Positions 1-10,729 of a stretch of DNA of 64,000 nucleotides are shown here, in pieces. Within the stretch, counting starts at the first letter, position 1. Each line of letters opens with the position of its first letter. Source of the stretch: Gaeumannomyces sp. JS-464 (lineage: Eukaryota; Ascomycota; Sordariomycetes; Magnaporthales; Magnaporthaceae); contig NGZR01000005.1 of NCBI GenBank assembly GCA_002197995.1, positions 4,340,001 to 4,404,000 on the forward strand, read 5' to 3'. The notes under the pieces were generated by a model that searched no databases, had not been told where the DNA came from, and was given only the letters and a program-made list of their open reading frames with translations. The position numbers and the translations under genes were made by a program.

Positions 1-441
1 CGTTTAAATTGTAATAAGCTAGGTTAATAAGTGGTAGCTAATAAGTGCCGAAATAATGTTATGTTATAAAATGAAAAAAAGGGGAAAAAAACAGTTTCCT
101 TTTCGAAAACTGGCTTTCGTTATATAAGCAATAAAACGGTTTAAAAGTAACTTTTAAACTTATAACCCGTGCTATTAACACGGAACTATAACATAAATTG
201 CGATAAATATTTTGAAAAATACCAATTTCGCAATAAACTGCTTTACTTCGGTTTAGCTTTTAGCGATTTCGTTCGTTATAAGCTTAAAAAGCTAACCGTA
301 TTAGCGGTTTAATTAAGGTTATATTTAATACCGTTAAAAGTAAAAACCGTAATTTTTTTCCTTTTTAAGCTTTTTACTACTGCTTGTTATAACTGCATTA
401 TTTTTTCCTTTTAACGAAGTATTAAACAAAATTAATTAAAA
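1..441 (-). pseudogene. Decayed Ty3-type gag N-terminus (family B)
   Basis: Reverse complement of this stretch matches the sequence just downstream of the family B LTR at 49,553-49,800. The family B reading frame there looks like a Ty3/gypsy gag. It lies immediately downstream of the minus-strand LTR at 442-887, so this is the 5' coding end of an element that runs out of the window to the left. The frame is full of TAA/TAG stops and is split by a solo LTR at 10-193. Identification rests on the match to the better preserved copy near 50 kb. Confidence 0.7.
10..193 (-). repeat. Solo LTR, family A, with 5-bp target duplication
   Basis: A TG...CA-bounded unit of about 184 bp, nearly the same as the two LTRs of element A2 (33,299-33,483 and 40,049-40,233). 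It is flanked by the direct repeat taaat at 5-9 and 194-198, the 5-bp duplication typical of Ty3/gypsy insertion. No internal sequence follows, so it is a solo LTR left by LTR-LTR recombination. It interrupts the older gag remnant of family B. Confidence 0.9.
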
Positions 442-887
442 TGTTATAATTAAAAGTTTGCTTTTAAAATAAAGCATTTTAAAAGTGGAAAAAATAATAT
501 CGCTATTACTAATTAATAAAAAAATACGTAATTTAAAAAAACAATTTAATTGCTTGCTTTAAAAAATGTTTAAAAGCAAACTTAAGTTAATTAATGCCAA
601 AACCTTAATTAAAACTATTTAAAACAATAAAACATTCATTTTATATATATACGTTATTTATTTTTAACAACTTTTTTAAATTTATAACTTTACCGCAAAT
701 TTACAAATCCTTTTTTAAATTTGTTACTTTATTACAAATCCACAAATCTTTTTTAAATTTATTACTTTATTATAAATTTATAAATCTTTTTCGAACTACG
801 TAATTCCACGTATTTTAATACGGGGTAAAGCACTATTTAGAACTTTTCCCGTTTTATTATTTTAAAGCTTGCATACTAGTTGTAACA
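442..887 (-). repeat. LTR, family B (5' LTR of a minus-strand element)
   Basis: About 446 bp, starting TGTTATAATT on the plus strand and ending GTAACA, i.e. TGTTAC...TAACA when reversed. It matches the LTRs at 4,485-4,929 and 49,125-49,552, including the inner runs of TTGTAAATTT-like repeats. Gag lies on its left side, which makes it the 5' LTR of a minus-strand element whose 3' part is outside the window. Confidence 0.85.
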
Positions 888-910
888 CCACTTACTTATA
901 AACCACGTTA
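888..910. repeat. Remnant of a Fot1/pogo terminal inverted repeat
   Basis: The stretch ends ATAAACCACGT followed by TA, identical to the termini of the complete pogo copies at 8,685-10,542 and 56,110-57,971. The family B element appears to have inserted about 20 bp from the end of a pogo element and removed or displaced the rest. Only the terminal bases remain, so subfamily and orientation cannot be given. Confidence 0.6.
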
Positions 911-1050
911 ATATAAAAAAATGTAAATGTTATAAAAAAAATATTTAAGTTTATAAGTTTTAATATTATTATTTAATAATAATGTAATAGTTAATCGTTT
1001 TAACGAACGAGGTAAAAAGGAAAAGCTTTTATAATAATCGTTTTTAATAC
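911..1050. other. AT-rich spacer, nothing recognised
   Basis: About 140 bp of AT-rich sequence between a pogo terminus and the target duplication ccggg of element D1. No reading frame, repeat or match to the other families in the window was found. Confidence 0.5.
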
Positions 1051-1055
1051 CCGGG

Positions 1056-1271
1056 TGTAAAAATTTTACAACGTAATGCACGTTTATAAAAACCTTAGTA
1101 AATTAATAAACCATAAAAGCTAAAAAGTAAAAAAAGCTGCTTCGCAAATTTAAAAGCGGATTTGGTTATATACTAATAACGTAATTAATACGTTAATATA
1201 ACGCGTTCCGGTAAGCCATTAACCATAAGCCAAAACTCGTAATTGCATTATTAAAAACCAACCTTTTAATA
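1056..1271 (-). repeat. 3' LTR of D1
   Basis: 216 bp, TGTAAAAATT...TTTTAATA. It aligns over its whole length with the 5' LTR at 8,118-8,333; the differences seen are mainly C>T or G>A, including the terminal CA to TA. The minus-strand 216-bp size and the boundaries agree with the LTR at 42,117-42,332. Confidence 0.9.
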
Positions 1272-1289
1272 ACTCGGCTCCCACTCGCC

Positions 1290-2525
1290 TTTGCAAAAGT
1301 GGGGCCGCATTTACCGCGTTAACCGCCTTTCCAATTAAGTTAACGCTTTTACCGATTTTGCTTACAGCGTTATCCGCACTTTTGCCCGCGATCCAATTTT
1401 TTATTTCCTTTTTTTTAACATTACCATTTGCGACCGACGCGGTATTTAACGCTTTTACCTCCACCGCTGCTTTACTTTCGTTAACCTTTTTTTAACTTGC
1501 TTAATCGCTTGCTTTGCTTTTACTTATCGCGTATTAGTAATAAGTTCCTTTTCCTTTACGCGCGCGACCGTAATCGTTCGCGCGGCCATTTGCCCGCTTT
1601 CGTTGCTTTTAACTAATTTCTACTTTTTAACTGTTTTCGCTTTACAACTTATCTTTACCCGTTTTTTTACCGCTATAATAAGCTTTTTGCTTTTATTTTC
1701 CCCGCAAATCCCGCTTAATTCGTCGCTTACTCCCGCATTTAAAGTTTCGATTCGAGCTTGTCGTTTTTCGCGTCGAAGGACGAGCAGCTTGCTGCTTTTA
1801 CCGTTGCTCCCTTTTTGCACGGCGTTAAACGCGCCGATCGTTACTTCCGTTGCATTTCGCGGGATTAGCCTTATTATTCGCAGTTTGGTTTTAAACGTAC
1901 CGCGTATTATAAATACAACCTTGTTAACCGTAAATGCACCGCCGTTTTCCCCGTTGTTATTTAATTACATACCGATTAAAAGTTCGCGTCGTTTAATAAA
2001 AGTGCTAAAAAGCTTTTAAATTTTTTAAAACTATTTATATTGTTTAACGTAATATAAAGCGTTTAAAAACCGTTCGTATAATAATGCCGTAAATTTCTCG
2101 AAAATAACTTTCCGCCGTTATAAATGCGTTTATTAACTTTTTTTTAATAGCGTTACAATTATTACTTTATTAGGCTATTTTGTTTTTAACAACGCGTATA
2201 AGTAACGTATCACCGCTTTTAAACGCGCGGTTTACGTTACCAAATTTAAAAGCAACCGGTTCGGTTTACCGCTTATTACCCCATCGTTTAAACGGTTCCG
2301 CGTTAATAATAGTATTACGAATTTAACTTTGCGCTTTTTTTTAAACGCTCGCGTACGACGCGATTCGAGCTTAGCTTCGAGTTTTAGCTTTTTCCCTTTA
2401 TACCCGTTCGGTTTTTAACCACGCTTTCGCTTTTTGCTATTATATTTGTTATAAATCGCTTATAAAGCGCGTTTCGCGGTTTGCTTTTCCTCGGGTTAAG
2501 TGTTAGTTATTGCTTGTTTAAAAAC
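1290..2525 (-). pseudogene. Lys/Arg-rich reading frame downstream of D integrase, function unknown
   Basis: Between the integrase region and the 3' LTR, D1 has a minus-strand frame whose only interruptions are TAA/TAG of the RIP type. It encodes a very basic, Lys-, Arg- and Gln-rich product, with stretches such as KLLVLRREKRQARIETLN near 1,790. The upstream part (2,060-2,520) is shared with D2 at about 48,660-49,120 on the plus strand. It could be a C-terminal extension of pol, a coiled-coil protein, or non-coding sequence that looks open because of its composition. I do not recognise a family. Confidence 0.4.
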
Positions 2526-2559
2526 GGGATTTTCGCTCGCTTAGCGTATTTTGTTTACA

Positions 2560-5500
2560 TTAAAGCGGTAATGCGTTTTAATAAGTAAACTTTTCATTTT
2601 TACCACGTTAAATCTTATTACTTTAATTACCGTAATTTTAACGCGTAATTAATTAAGTTTTTTTTAAGCGAAAAAAAGGAAATTATTTAAATCCAGTTAC
2701 ATTTTATTTTTTAGCTTATATTATTTCGCTAACCGCCTTTTTTAATTCGCATACTTTTCGGTTTATTAAACTACCGTAATTATAACTGCTTAGCATATAT
2801 TTGTAATTTAAGCCAGTTTTTTTTATATACTTTTCGGCTTTCGCTATTAATACTTTTTTTAAACTTAAAAATGCTTTTTTTATTAGTTAAAATAAATAAA
2901 AGTTCGTACTTATGGTTAGCAAAAAACGGGAACGTGCCGATAATTACGTAAAAACGGAAATTAAACGCGAGTTAAATTGCGGGAAGTTATTAATCCTAAT
3001 TTAATTGCTAATAATTAATATAAGCGTTTAACGCGGTTTGCACTTTTTAATTTACGCGTTTCGTACTGCCGTTTGTTTAAAAGTGGTAAACTATGTTTAA
3101 AAACTATTTAATTTTTAAACGTTAATAAAAATGCTGCTAAAAGTTATTAATTTAATTCGTTTTTTTATTCGAAACAATTAAAACGAGCTAATTGTAAAAA
3201 TAAACAAAGCAGGTTATAAAACGGTTTACGCACTTTTCGGCTCGTATAAACGGTATCGCTTTTAAAATAACCTTTTTTAATAGCTTATTAGTAATTACTT
3301 ATAAAACGGTATTCCCGTTTATTAAAAAAAGGTTTATTATAAAATTTATTTGCAAATGTTTATAAAACCGGTTAAAAATAAGCAAAAGTTGCAAAAAGCT
3401 TTATTTTAAATCCTTTTAAATTTTGCTACGGTTATAAACATTATAATTGCGAACGAACCGTTTAATATTGCGGTATATTAAAAGCGAATAAAAGTTTTTC
3501 GTTACGGCGTGCGTAGTACCGTTTTAACCCGGATAGTTTATAACGAAAACGTTATGTATTTTTTAAATTAGCACGTTTTAAAGCTTACCTCGTAAATCGT
3601 TTTTTATTCCCGCCGTTATTATTACTGCTTTTGTAATAAAAAAGGCTTTTAACATTTAAAGCTTATTTTTAAACCTTAGCTTGCTTTCGTTATTAATACG
3701 GCATTTTGCTTTTTATATTTTTAAATTTAAACCTAAGTTTAAAAAACGCTCGTCGCGTTTTATTAAACGGTATATAAATTTATACATATTGTTTTATTTA
3801 GCCGTGCTTTTAAATAGCTCGCGCAAATCCAGGTTTTTTTAGCTATTAAACGTTATCCGGGATTTTATCGGGGTTTCCTTTTTTTTTAAACGTAAAACCG
3901 TTATTAAAAATTTAAATCGCGCGCATTTAAGTAAAAAAGTTTTCGGGTAACAGCTGCATTTTTTTAGCTTTGTATTTCTCGTTTTTTTAAGCGGTTTTAT
4001 TCCTTTCGTAATAAAGCGTTTACTATTACGTTTTCCTTATTTAAACGGTATTACAATTTAAAGTTGTATTTAGTTAACACTTTTGCTTAAGGCGTTTACC
4101 GCTCCGATAAACGCTAAAACTTTATAAAATATGTTAAGTTTTTATAATTCGTAAAAATGGTAAAGCTTTTATAATTACGAAGCTCCGCGTTTTAATATTT
4201 TAAATTATTAATAATAGCTAGCATTTTTTTATTTTAAACGGGATAATTGCGTTTTACGGGCTTTAATTTGCGGGAATGGAATTTTACTAAGCGCTTTTTT
4301 CCGTTTATTTTTTTACATTAACGTGATTTTTAAAACAAACCCGTTGCAATTCGTTTTTAAAAACGTAAACGCGTTTAAATCCTATTTCGTAAATATACCA
4401 ACGGATAAAAACAAATACTTTAAGCTTTTAAAAGCGGATTAATGTTTTTCCGTTTAATAAAAAAACGTTTTTTTATTAACTCCGTGTTACGACCAACATG
4501 CAAGCCTTAGGATAATAAAACGAAAGGAGGACCTAAATAGCTTTTTTACCTTATAACAAAGCACGAAAAGTTACGTAGCCCGAATAGGATTTGTAAATTT
4601 GTAATAAAGTAATAAATTTAAACGAAATTAATGGATTTATAATAAAGTAACAATTTAAACGGGATTTGTAAATTTGCGATAAAGCTATAAATTTAAAAAA
4701 CTATTAAAAATAAACAGCGTATATATAAAAGATGAATTTCCTATTGTTTTAAGTAGTTTTAACTAAAGCTTTAGCATTAATTAACTTAAGTTAGCTTTTA
4801 AGCATCTCCTAAAGCAAGCAATTAAATTGTCCTTTTAAATTACGTGTTTTTATGTTTACTAGCACTAGCGATACTGTCTTTTCCACCCCCGAAGTGCTTT
4901 ACTTTAAAAGCAAACCTTTAATTGTAATACTTCGTTAACGGTGCGGCCGTTTTTAAAAAACCGGGGATAAATACTTGGTAAAAGTTTAAAAATCCTAAAA
5001 ATTGCGAATTTCTTTCGTTTATAAAAAGCTTTTTAACGTTAAACGGCTTTTACCTTTTAAAGTCGGGGTTTACTTTTACGCCGGTTTTTATAATAAATTT
5101 TAAGTATTTAATCGTTTTTACCGCAAATTGTAATTTATTAAAGTTAAAATGCAAATTATAATTTCGAAAACGCTTAAATACTTTCCGCACTTTATAAAAA
5201 TGGTTTAACCGCGAGTTTTACGTATATATTACGATATCGTTTAAATATATTAAGCAAAACTCGTTTAAAAAGTTTTTTTAAAATAATATTAATATACTTT
5301 TAAAAAGTGGTTAAAGCTTTTAAAAAGCTGAAAAAAGTAACGGTTTATTCGAATAAACCGTATCGAGTGCGGAAAACGGTTATGTATTTATAGCTTTTTT
5401 TAACCCGGATTTTTTAAAAGGCTTATATTACGTTTATTTTAGTTAACTAGCGAACGCTGCTAAACTGCGAAAAGTGTTAAACATAAACGGGAAAAAGTAC

Positions 5501-6550
5501 CGGTCGGGTTATAAAATGGCATTTAAACTCCGGTAATTATAACAAAGCGTAACCTTTCGCCCGGTTTTCGCACGAATAAAATAAAAATTCCGGCGGGGGA
5601 ACTGCTAACCCGGATAAATCCCTTATTAAGCAGGTTTTAAAACGTCGTTTTTAATATTAAAAGTTCTTTTCGCGATATGCTATATAAAGGTTTTTAAAGC
5701 AAAAAAAGCTCGACTTTATTAACGTTTTTTGTATTTTTATTTCGTGGTTTATACCCGGCTTATACGGGTTTAATTTATTTGCTTTTTGCTTTATAAATAA
5801 CGGAAGTAAATCGTAAAACTCCCGCGAAATAAGCTTTTATAATTGGGTTTTCGTTTTAAAAACCTCTTTTTTAATGCTTTTTTAATATTGGATATAAAAG
5901 CCGCATAAATCGCAATTCGCGCCGCGGGTTCCCTTTTTATAATCGCGATCGATTCGTAATATCGGGCGAACGTAATTACCCGTATTTTTGCCACGTTCGC
6001 TTTTGCTTTCCTTTTTCGCAACCGTTTTTCGAAAGTAAATAGCGCATTTAAAAACGCGTTTTTCCCACTTATATTTTCGACATATGTGAAATAAATGCCG
6101 CTTAATAATACATTAATTATAACTTTTTTAAAATAAATTGTTAAATAAAACTTAACATTATATAAACGTAAACCCTTTTTTTATACCGGTTTTCGTTTTT
6201 AAAAAGAAATAAATAATTTTTCGAATTACTTTTTTTTTTATAATAGCTTTTTTTAACGTTTTTAACGAAATCCGGTAAATAAATAACCTTATTTTAACAG
6301 CGGCGTTTTTTAATAATTGCGTAATATTTGCAACTTTTGTTTATAAATGCGTTAAATAATTTTATATTATTAACTATTGTTAAAATGTATATTAAATATG
6401 TTTTTTATACTTTTATTTGCATTTGTAAAAACTATTAAAGCTTTTTTTTCCTTAAAGCACGATTTTATTTTAAAGCTATTTTGTTTTTAGCTTTTAGCTT
6501 TTCCCGTCGGTTTGTTTTTTCCTTTTAATTAAAAAGGGAATTTTTTGCTA
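2560..6550 (-). pseudogene. D1 pol (protease, RT, RNase H, integrase), broken
   Basis: Reads right to left as the reverse complement of D2 pol. The RT core is around 5,150-5,400: FCLIYLND at about 5,235-5,260 is the YLDD box with Asp>Asn from RIP. The primer-grip and YLGFI-like segment follows at about 5,040-5,130. RNase H and then an integrase-like region lie to the left. The frame is cut at 4,485 by a 445-bp solo LTR and carries many TAA/TAG stops. Domain limits are taken from alignment to 43.5-47.6 kb and are approximate. Confidence 0.8.
4485..4929 (+). repeat. Solo LTR, family B, inside D1 pol
   Basis: 445 bp, TGTTACGACC...TTGTAATA (the original terminal CA is now TA). Flanks are ctccg (4,480-4,484) and cttcg (4,930-4,934), a 5-bp duplication differing by one RIP-type C>T. 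D pol sequence continues without loss on both sides when compared with 45.3-45.6 kb. About three imperfect copies of a roughly 40-bp motif containing TTTGTAAATTTG occur at 4,589-4,705 within the LTR. Confidence 0.92.
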
Positions 6551-6599
6551 TTAAAGCCGGCCTCGCGGATAGCCGTTTTTTCGGCGTTTTTAAAACGGG

Positions 6600-8117
6600 T
6601 TGCTAATTTGTAAAAGCATTTCGCTTAGTAATAATTACTTACACCGCAACGCAAATAACGGCTTTACTTTTAATAGCGGTTTTTTTCTTTTTAAAAAACC
6701 CATTAGGTTTAGCGGGGGCCGCTTTTTCGGGCTTTATTAGCACTTTTTTTAAACGCTTCCGCAGCTTTTAAGCCTCGGCCCGCTAATTGTTGCAACGTTT
6801 ATTACCACGTCGCCGTTAAAATTTCGGGTAACGTTATTATTAGTAAAATCCGCTGCAATAATAACGGGTTTTTAAACGGGGTTAAATAGGCTGCTTTGTT
6901 AAAAGTTTTAGCTATGCTTTACCTTTTATCCTTTTTTCCCTTTTTTCCGCTTTTAACGCTTTTTTTTAAGTTTAAAAATTGTTAAATGCGTTCCCATTTT
7001 ATTACCCGGGTGTAAAGCTCGGCCAAGTATACGTAATACTCGTTTAGGAGTTTAATAACCGCTAAAACGTTTATAAAGTTACGGTTAAAAAATCCTTTTA
7101 AAAAAACGAATTTAAACTTGTTTTTTTAAGCATTACTACCAGCCCGGCTTAGCACGTTTTCGAATATTAAGCCGAATTTGCTAAAAAATTGGCCTTTTTT
7201 TTTTATTTAAAAGCCCGTAGTTATATTTGCGCGGCCGTTTTATTTTAAACGGTGCTAAACGTAAAATAAAGTTTATCGATATATTTCGTAAAGTTGTACT
7301 TTGCATTTTTGCCTCCCGTTTTAAAAAACTGCTTTATTTGCTTTTTGCGTTATTAAAAAAGCGTTTAATAAATTTCGTACTAAGTTTTTATATCGCTATT
7401 TAATAACTTTTATTTTTATCCATATTAAATTTAAAAATCAGCTTTTTTAAAAAGGAATAAAATAAAGCTTACGCTTTGTTTTAAATAAGCCATTTTGTTA
7501 GCCTTTTTTTATAATACTTATTTGGGTTAAGTTGCTCGTTTTTATCCAATTTTAAAATGTAAAACTCCTTTTCGGCTAAGCGATATTTAGCAATTATTAC
7601 GGCTTTAATTAAAACTACAATTGCTTATTTTATGCTTTAAAATAGCGTTATTTAAAAACTTCGCTAAGTGGGTTAAACGTTATAATATCCGCTATATCCT
7701 TTCCTTAATTCGGGGGGTTTTTTTTTAAAAAACCTTAATTAAGCCTTTTTATTTTGCTCGGTTTTAAGCTTTTTAACAGCGGTTATTTCCGCTTTTAACT
7801 AAGCGTTAGCAACGGTTTCGTCTTTTTTTTTCCCGTTTATTTTTCCCTTTCCGCTTGTTCGAGCAAAGTTTAAAAAAAAACGTCTTTTTTATAACGTGTT
7901 AAACTTTTTTTGTAATTTTTTCGAGCTTTTTTCAAGCGTAATAAAAGCCGCCCGTGGATTAGCAAGGGTTATTTCGCTTAACAAGTCGCTTTTTAGCGAT
8001 CCGCTCCCCGTAAAGCTATTATCGTTGTAAATTAAAAACGTTCGTAGCCGTTTTTCCTTAGTTAACGACGGCGATATCCACGCTCGCTTTTGCGTATTTA
8101 TTTTTAGTGGTTTATAT
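6600..8117 (-). pseudogene. D1 gag region, broken
   Basis: The first coding region after the 5' LTR. An open piece of 84 codons at 7,889-8,143 contains SLTKEKRLRTFL and is closely matched at the start of D2 (42,350-42,530) and D4 (22,430-22,640). Conservation of frame between three copies argues for a real gag N-terminus. It does not resemble the better known capsid motif strongly, so the gag call comes mostly from its place between the LTR and protease/RT. Confidence 0.6.
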
Positions 8118-8333
8118 TGTAAAAGTCCTACGACGTAATGCACGCTTATAAAAACTTTAATAAATTAATAAACCACGAAGGTTAAAAAATAAAAAAGGCT
8201 ATTTCGCAAATCCAAAAGCGGATCCGGCTATATACTAGTAGCGTGGCTAGTGTGTTAATATAGCGCGTTTTGGTAAACCACCAGCTACGGGCCGAAACCC
8301 GTAATTGCATTAATAAAAACCGACCTTTTAACA
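8118..8333 (-). repeat. 5' LTR of D1
   Basis: 216 bp from TGTAAAAGTCC to TTTTAACA on the plus strand. Less mutated than the 3' copy. Followed by the target duplication ccggg at 8,334-8,338. Confidence 0.9.
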
Positions 8334-8435
8334 CCGGGTTTATTAAAAGCCGGGGCGGGGTTCGTTATAAGCCATTTATTTTTTTAACTTTAACCAGTTT
8401 ATAAAATATAAAATGAAAAAAGGATTTTTTTTATA

Positions 8436-10727
8436 ACGTGGTTTACAAGTAAGCGGCGTATATAAACAAGTGGCGCGTATCGAAATTACGTGTTAAACGC
8501 GTTTTTTAACACTTTTATTAACTTGGCTAATTTAAACCCAAATTTTACCAAATTTAAAAAAGTTATATTTAATTAAAAAAAATTTAATGTAATTTTTTAA
8601 AATTTTTCTTATTACCTTTTTAAAGTTAATTGCATATTATATATAATATATTACATAATATTATAAATTAACTTTAAAAAAGTAACGTGGTTTACAAGTA
8701 AGTAGGCTATATAAGCGAATAAGCCATAACACTTTAACCTTTGGTTAATTAACGCGCATGCCAACCTAATAACGTTAGGAATCCATTTAAACTATTCGAA
8801 ATTATATATATTGGACGTTTTTACTTTTTCCTAATAAGTGCGCGCATTATATCCAGTTTTGCCGCAAGTGCTATATCGCCGACGAATTGTTATCGCCCTT
8901 TTTTTTAACCCTTATAATCGCGCATTTTTTGCTATAACTGCTTATTTAACTTTTGTTAATTTAAAACATTTCGTATTTTTTTAATAGTATATAACCCTTT
9001 TTATTAAACACGTGTTTTTTTAACCTTTCGGCGTTTGCTTAATACCTTGTTCGCCTTTTGTAACTTGGAGCACTTTTCTTTTAAAAGGTTAACCCGATGC
9101 ATAATTGCTTTAGCCCTTTTCGTTAATTAATTTATAACCGATAATATAAATAACGGAAAGCTATTTCGGTAATTGGAAATCCGAGTTTTAATATGTTCGG
9201 ATTGCAAAGTTGCGTTTTTAACTATTTAAAGCGTTTTGAAAATCCAAAGTTCGGCGTCGTTTAAAAGCTTTCGCGAGGGAGTTAAAATTCGTAACTTTAT
9301 ATTTAGTTTTTTTAAAACCGAATCCGGATTAAAAGGAGCAAAGCTAGCCTTTCGAAAACCTTTTTAAATATTTCTTTTAGTTATAAAGTTAAAAAATGCC
9401 GCTTTAAACGCCAAAAAGAACTCGATTTTAATTACGTAATTAACGTGTAACTTTATTAGGTTTTTGATTTGTTAACCGTACGCCTTTTTTAACGGGTTAA
9501 AACATTTAACGTTAAACGGTTAAAAAAAGTAAAACGAATGCGGAAATATGCAAAGCGTAATAATGTTATATTTTTAGCAATAAAGCTTAAAATCCGTTAA
9601 ATGGTAGCTTTTATAACCGTTTAGCACTAATAAACGATAAGTGCTTTTTACGCGCGATGCAATGTGTTTATCGAAATGCTAAATCCATTTTAAGCCAAGC
9701 TTGTTCGTAATTCACCCGTTAAAACTCGTTAAAATTACCCAATCGCGTAAAAGGTCGGTTTCCAAATACCAATTAGCTAAATAGTACTGCCTTTTAACAA
9801 TAATAAAAAAGGGAATCGCTTAGCCGTAATAGTTAACCTTTTAAATAATTATAGCCTATTCCCGGTTGCTAAGCTGGATTACCTTTGCTTTACTACGGCT
9901 TTCCGATGTTGTAATAATTATAACGGCAGCGATTATGCTTATAAAAAAGCCGGTTTCGTCGAAATTGTAAATATCGTTATTTATAATGCTATATTTGGTT
10001 ATAATGTTTTATATAAAATCGAATTACGTAAAAACGAGCTTAGGATTTTCGCATTTAGCCTTTTAGTAATTGTATTTTCGAATTTAACGCGTACCGAGCT
10101 TTGCGCGGCGTTTAACGAAGTTCGCGACCTAAATTTCGCCGACGGCGCCCGCGTCGTTTAATAAGCAATCGGTTAGCTATATTTTTAACACTAAAAGGCC
10201 GGGGAGGGAATGCTCGCGAATTTAGCTTAAATATGTATTTAATAAGCGCTTTTTTTTCGGATTCCGTTAATTTCCGTAATTTGGGTATAATGTCGCGTCG
10301 AGCAGGGTTGGCCGTGCTTTCGACGCGTTAAAGTTAATTTCGCGACCGAATAAATTTTTTCAACCTTTCGTATGCTTAGTTTTAAGTTAAATTGCAAAGC
10401 TTAAAAGGTAAGCATTACCGGCTTTCGTCGTTTCCCGTTAATATTGTTATTGGTGAAAAAATTGGTCGCGAAAGAAAAAGTGTCGCGTGGTCGCGTGTTA
10501 TAGCTTACTCGCTTATATAGCCCAATTATTTGTAAACCACGTTAGTAAAAAAAATTTAAAAAAAAAATTAAATTAAATTTCTTATATAATTAAATATAAC
10601 TTTTTTTAAATTTAGTTAAATTTAAGTTTAAATTGGCTAAGTTAGTAAAAGTATCGAAAACTGCGTTTAATATAGGATTTTAAAATGCGTTACTCGTTTA
10701 TATACGCCGCTTACTTGTAAACCACGT
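8436..10727. mobile_element. Foldback MITE-like element split by a pogo insertion
   Basis: Outer arms at 8,436-8,684 and 10,543-10,727 are inverted repeats of each other over about 190 bp, both starting ACGTGGTTTACAAGTAAGCGG and flanked by TA. The termini match those of the Fot1/pogo copies, but no transposase lies in the arms. Removing the pogo copy at 8,685-10,542 leaves an element of about 430 bp that is almost entirely a hairpin. It was probably mobilised in trans by a pogo transposase. Confidence 0.75.
8685..10542 (-). mobile_element. Fot1/pogo-type DNA transposon copy C1, complete but RIPed
   Basis: 1,858 bp with inverted ends ACGTGGTTTACAAG / CTTGTAAACCACGT and TA on both sides. The minus strand carries a decayed DDE transposase that aligns throughout with copy C4 (51,979-53,837): N-terminal psq helix-turn-helix near the right end, DDE core in the middle, C-terminal region at the left. 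It lies inside the foldback element 8,436-10,727. Stop codons are of the RIP type. Confidence 0.92.
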
Positions 10728-10729
10728 TA

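Larger units (their letters stand above)
1056..8333 (-). mobile_element. Full-length Ty3/gypsy-type LTR retrotransposon D1, RIP-inactivated
   Basis: Two 216-bp LTRs (1,056-1,271 and 8,118-8,333) begin TG and end CA, or TA after RIP. They are flanked by the perfect 5-bp repeat ccggg at 1,051-1,055 and 8,334-8,338, so both ends of one insertion are intact. Between them, on the minus strand, lie gag, then protease/RT/RNase H/integrase, then a basic reading frame of unknown role. A solo LTR-B (4,485-4,929) sits inside pol; without it the element is about 6.8 kb. Stops and the YLND form of the RT motif show it is dead. A plus-strand relative lies at 42,117-49,124. Confidence 0.92.

Noticed and set aside
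1603..2019. Plus-strand open frame of 138 codons within D1
   Set aside because: It lies opposite the basic minus-strand frame of D1 and is Leu/Ile/Phe-rich, as expected for the complement of Lys/Arg/Glu codons. No domain is recognisable.
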